The translations under genes were made by a program, and so were the position numbers. From Panulirus ornatus (taxonomy: Eukaryota; Arthropoda; Malacostraca; Decapoda; Palinuridae): DNA of 64,000 nt. The stretch covers positions 7,643,797 to 7,707,796 of the forward strand of contig NC_092287.1 of assembly GCF_036320965.1 (NCBI RefSeq). The letters are read 5' to 3'. Of this stretch, positions 61,733 to 64,000 are shown piece after piece; position 1 is the first letter of the stretch; each line of letters opens with the position of its first letter. The notes beneath the pieces were generated by a model. It did no database searches. It saw only the letters and a program-made list of their open reading frames with translations, and was not told the origin of the DNA.

Positions 61733-62384
61733 ACGGGATGTTAAACAGAGATGGGGGGAAGTATTGGAGGCTGAGAGCGAAGGGGGAGGAGGAGGTAAAG
61801 GGTGATGAGGAAGAACTGGGAGGGTACTAGACGCTGAGAGAGTAGGGGAAGTACGGGATGCTGGGAGAAGGGAAGGGAAGGGAAGGAAACTGGACACTGT
61901 GGATGGAGGCGACGACAGGTACTGGATAACTGAGAGAAAACGACATTTACGGGGGGGGGGTCTGCACCCAGTTCCGTGGAGTCGCTGATCGCGCGCCCGT
62001 CTTCTCAGTCCAGGTGACCCACTCCCATTTACCTCGTCGGGGAAGTGGCCATCATGGTAAGTTCATCAGCGAGAATCGCCACTTCCTTAGTGAAGGGATG
62101 GAAGGTTGTGCAAATATCCCACATACGACACCAGCAGTGTGTTTACGGGACGATGAGAATGATCTCACATAAAGTCATTTGATAAAGTAAAAAGGTTTAC
62201 GTTTAGTGAAGCAAAACGAGCGTAAAAAAAAACGAAGGAAAATCTTTTTTTTAAAAAACTCTGAAAACTAACCGAGATTATGACAGATGGTGACCCAGCA
62301 AGACGTGAAGCAGCCACGAGGAAGGCGGAGGTAATGGAGTAGGGCAGACTTGATAGATCAATCCCCTCGATAGACACCTCCACC

Positions 62385-62386
<2 letters not shown>
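61729..62386. other. unique sequence with a weak tRNA-like segment
   Basis: Purine-rich to 61950. At about 61971-62032, GTTCCGTGGAGTCGCTGATC, GCGCGCCCGTCTTCTCAG and TCCAGGTGACCC resemble a degenerate tRNA-derived SINE head (A-box-like TGGAGTCGCTG), but the B box is lost. No gene recognised. Confidence 0.3.

Positions 62387-62447
<61 letters not shown>
62387..62447. repeat. (CT)n microsatellite
   Basis: A pure CT tract of about 30 units. Confidence 0.98.
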
Positions 62448-62450
<3 letters not shown>

Positions 62451-62841
62451 ACGTCCATCTCTCGCACCTAACACACACACGTTAAAAAAATCATGACCAC
62501 CGCATTGACTGGGGTAATTGCCTATTCAGTTATTAACTCCTCCACCGCGAGAAATACCATCGGATCGTCTGCTATGAAACACGCAGAGAATTGTAACATT
62601 AATATTAGTGAAGGTCTAAACATATTGGATAGCTTTATTGGATGCAAAATTTGTAAACAATTCTCCTTCTTGTCCACATAATTAATATTTTATGACAGGC
62701 ATTACGCCAGACCCGAGCATCACCAACCTAACACCAGCATATCCGGTAACGCTTGTTTACCAATGACGTCTTAGCTACGTCTGTTCCTCGTATATCAACT
62801 GACTGTTCTACGTCTTCTATCTCATTCTTATATCTCCCTGC
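62448..62841. other. unique sequence
   Basis: AT-richer DNA with a 62-codon plus frame (62493-62681) of ordinary composition but no recognised family. Confidence 0.35.
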
Positions 62842-62844
62842 ATA

Positions 62845-62903
<59 letters not shown>
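62842..62903. repeat. (TA)n microsatellite
   Basis: About 30 TA units with one ATG interruption near 62849, at the 5' side of a dispersed element. Confidence 0.98.
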
Positions 62904-62905
<2 letters not shown>

Positions 62906-63054
62906 GCCATTTCCCGCGTTTCCGAGGTAGCGTTAAGAACCGAGGACTGAGCCTTAGAGGGAATATCCTCACTTGGCCCTCTTCTTTTCCTTTTTTTTTT
63001 TTGGAAATGAAAAAAAAAATAAAACGGAAGGGGAGGATTCCATCCCCACGCTCC

Positions 63055-63057
<3 letters not shown>
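62904..63057 (+). mobile_element. dispersed decapod-type element between TA tracts
   Basis: The 154-bp core contains TTCGCCATTTCCCGCGTTTC, CGAGGTAGCGTTAAGAAC, GAGGGAATATCCTCACTTGG and GGAGGATTCCATCC. I recall close relatives of this string as abundant dispersed repeats in decapod genomic and transcript sequence (unverified). GAGGGAATATCCTC is itself a near-perfect palindrome. The core is bracketed by (TA)n on both sides, as if it inserts into, or carries, TA microsatellites. No coding capacity, so non-autonomous if mobile. Confidence 0.6.

Positions 63058-63086
<29 letters not shown>
63058..63086. repeat. (TA)n microsatellite
   Basis: About 14 TA units at the 3' side of the dispersed element. 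Confidence 0.97.
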
Positions 63087-63088
<2 letters not shown>

Positions 63089-63356
63089 TGGCACCGCTCC
63101 TGCACCATTCAACGTTACATAAACTTGGACATTCCACATTTCTGTAGACAAAAGACAGGAACATTGCCGCAGTGGGGCACAACCGCCCATTAGCGAAAGG
63201 TCAGTGTCGGCAGTGCCACCGTCGCTGATCGACAGTGGCACCTCGAGGCACTCGAGCCACTTATACTTAAGAACAAACAAAAAGTAAATGGCACACTTCG
63301 GCTCCTGACATTCTCCGCGAAATGTATAATAGATCGTCTGTCTGTTCTCTTCACAT

Positions 63357-63358
<2 letters not shown>

Positions 63359-63409
<51 letters not shown>
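63359..63409. repeat. (GA)n microsatellite
   Basis: A pure GA tract of about 25 units. Confidence 0.98.
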
Positions 63410-63412
<3 letters not shown>

Positions 63413-64000
63413 TCACTACCTGGGCGAGGCTCGTCCAACACACAACGGCCTCTGACAAGGAGGGGGGAAAGGGGGGGCCCACTTCACCTCTCATGCCACC
63501 CGATGCCAAACTGGAATACTGCGAGAGAGAGAAAAAAAAAACCACCCACATTTCAAGAGCAAGAGACTCTGTTCCAATCTGCCGACGCTGTTCATTCTAC
63601 GGTTCTCCAGCCACACGAGACCAAAGGGGTGGGAGGGAGAAGGTTTCGAGGCATAAGCGTCAGGTTGCAGCAGTCCGCCAGTACCTGCAACTGCTGCTGT
63701 GTGGAGGGAGGAGGAGGAGGAGGAAGAGGAGCAGGAGGAACCGACCACGATAATCGAACTCCCTGGCCGGACCTAACCATCAGCAAGGGGTCCTCGCGTT
63801 GCTCTACACCCTCCGTGGCCGCTGTCGCACTTCAGACCGGCCGTGCACAGGCTTTATGACACCCCCCCCCCCCCCCCCCCGGGTAAACTGAACCCATGTT
63901 TGTATCAGCAGCTTCACCTCTCTTCCGCATGCAACTTGTACACGGTCTCCTGTTCTCCTTCTTACACGGGGACGTGTATTCTTCGTACCTGAACACGGTT
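63410..64000. other. unique sequence with poly(C) run
   Basis: Mixed DNA with a short (GGA)n run near 63707-63736 and a run of 19 C at 63862-63880. Plus frames of 86-118 codons (63493-63859) have no recognised domain. Confidence 0.4.

Overview
The window looks like intergenic DNA from a large, repeat-rich arthropod nuclear genome, most likely a decapod crustacean (shrimp, crab, lobster or crayfish). The evidence is an extreme density of dinucleotide microsatellites (more than 30 GA/CT tracts, about 20 CA/GT tracts and six TA tracts), many minisatellites, a tRNA-derived SINE, degraded non-LTR retrotransposon pieces, and two stretches that I recall (unverified) as typical dispersed decapod repeats. 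There are no operons, no ribosome-binding sites and no intact gene that I recognise. The organism assignment is inference.

Layout. 0-13 kb: unique sequence broken by GA/CT and GT tracts and short-unit minisatellites, a tRNA-derived SINE near 7.4-7.6 kb, and a purine-biased block at 10.5-11.5 kb. 13-16.1 kb: a tandem 259-bp duplication, two TA tracts, a 25-copy 33-bp minisatellite, and a minus-strand dispersed repeat with an internal 147-bp duplication. 16-24 kb: a dense field of CT/GA tracts, then minisatellites. 24.2-25.05 kb: a fossil of a CR1-like reverse transcriptase. 25-48 kb: alternating unique DNA, minisatellites and microsatellites, with a few uncertain open stretches (35.1, 37.1, 39 and 41-41.9 kb). 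48.5-49.9 kb: two more non-LTR retrotransposon fossils in opposite orientations. 51.5-53 kb: (TAA)n/(TAG)n blocks and an array whose units resemble 3' splice sites. 53.49-59.47 kb: the dominant feature, a satellite-like array of about 285 units of exactly 21 bp. 59.7-64 kb: more minisatellites, a 54-bp dimeric array, and a dispersed element flanked on both sides by (TA)n.

The very long open frames (about 1,900-2,000 codons in the 6-kb array, about 300 codons in the 33-bp array) follow from repeat units whose length is a multiple of three and which contain no stop in some frames. I do not call them genes. Dinucleotide tracts open in the same way, giving Arg-Glu, Ser-Leu, Thr-His or Cys-Val polymers. 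The parts do not form a pathway. The window reads as a record of repeat birth, amplification and transposon decay.
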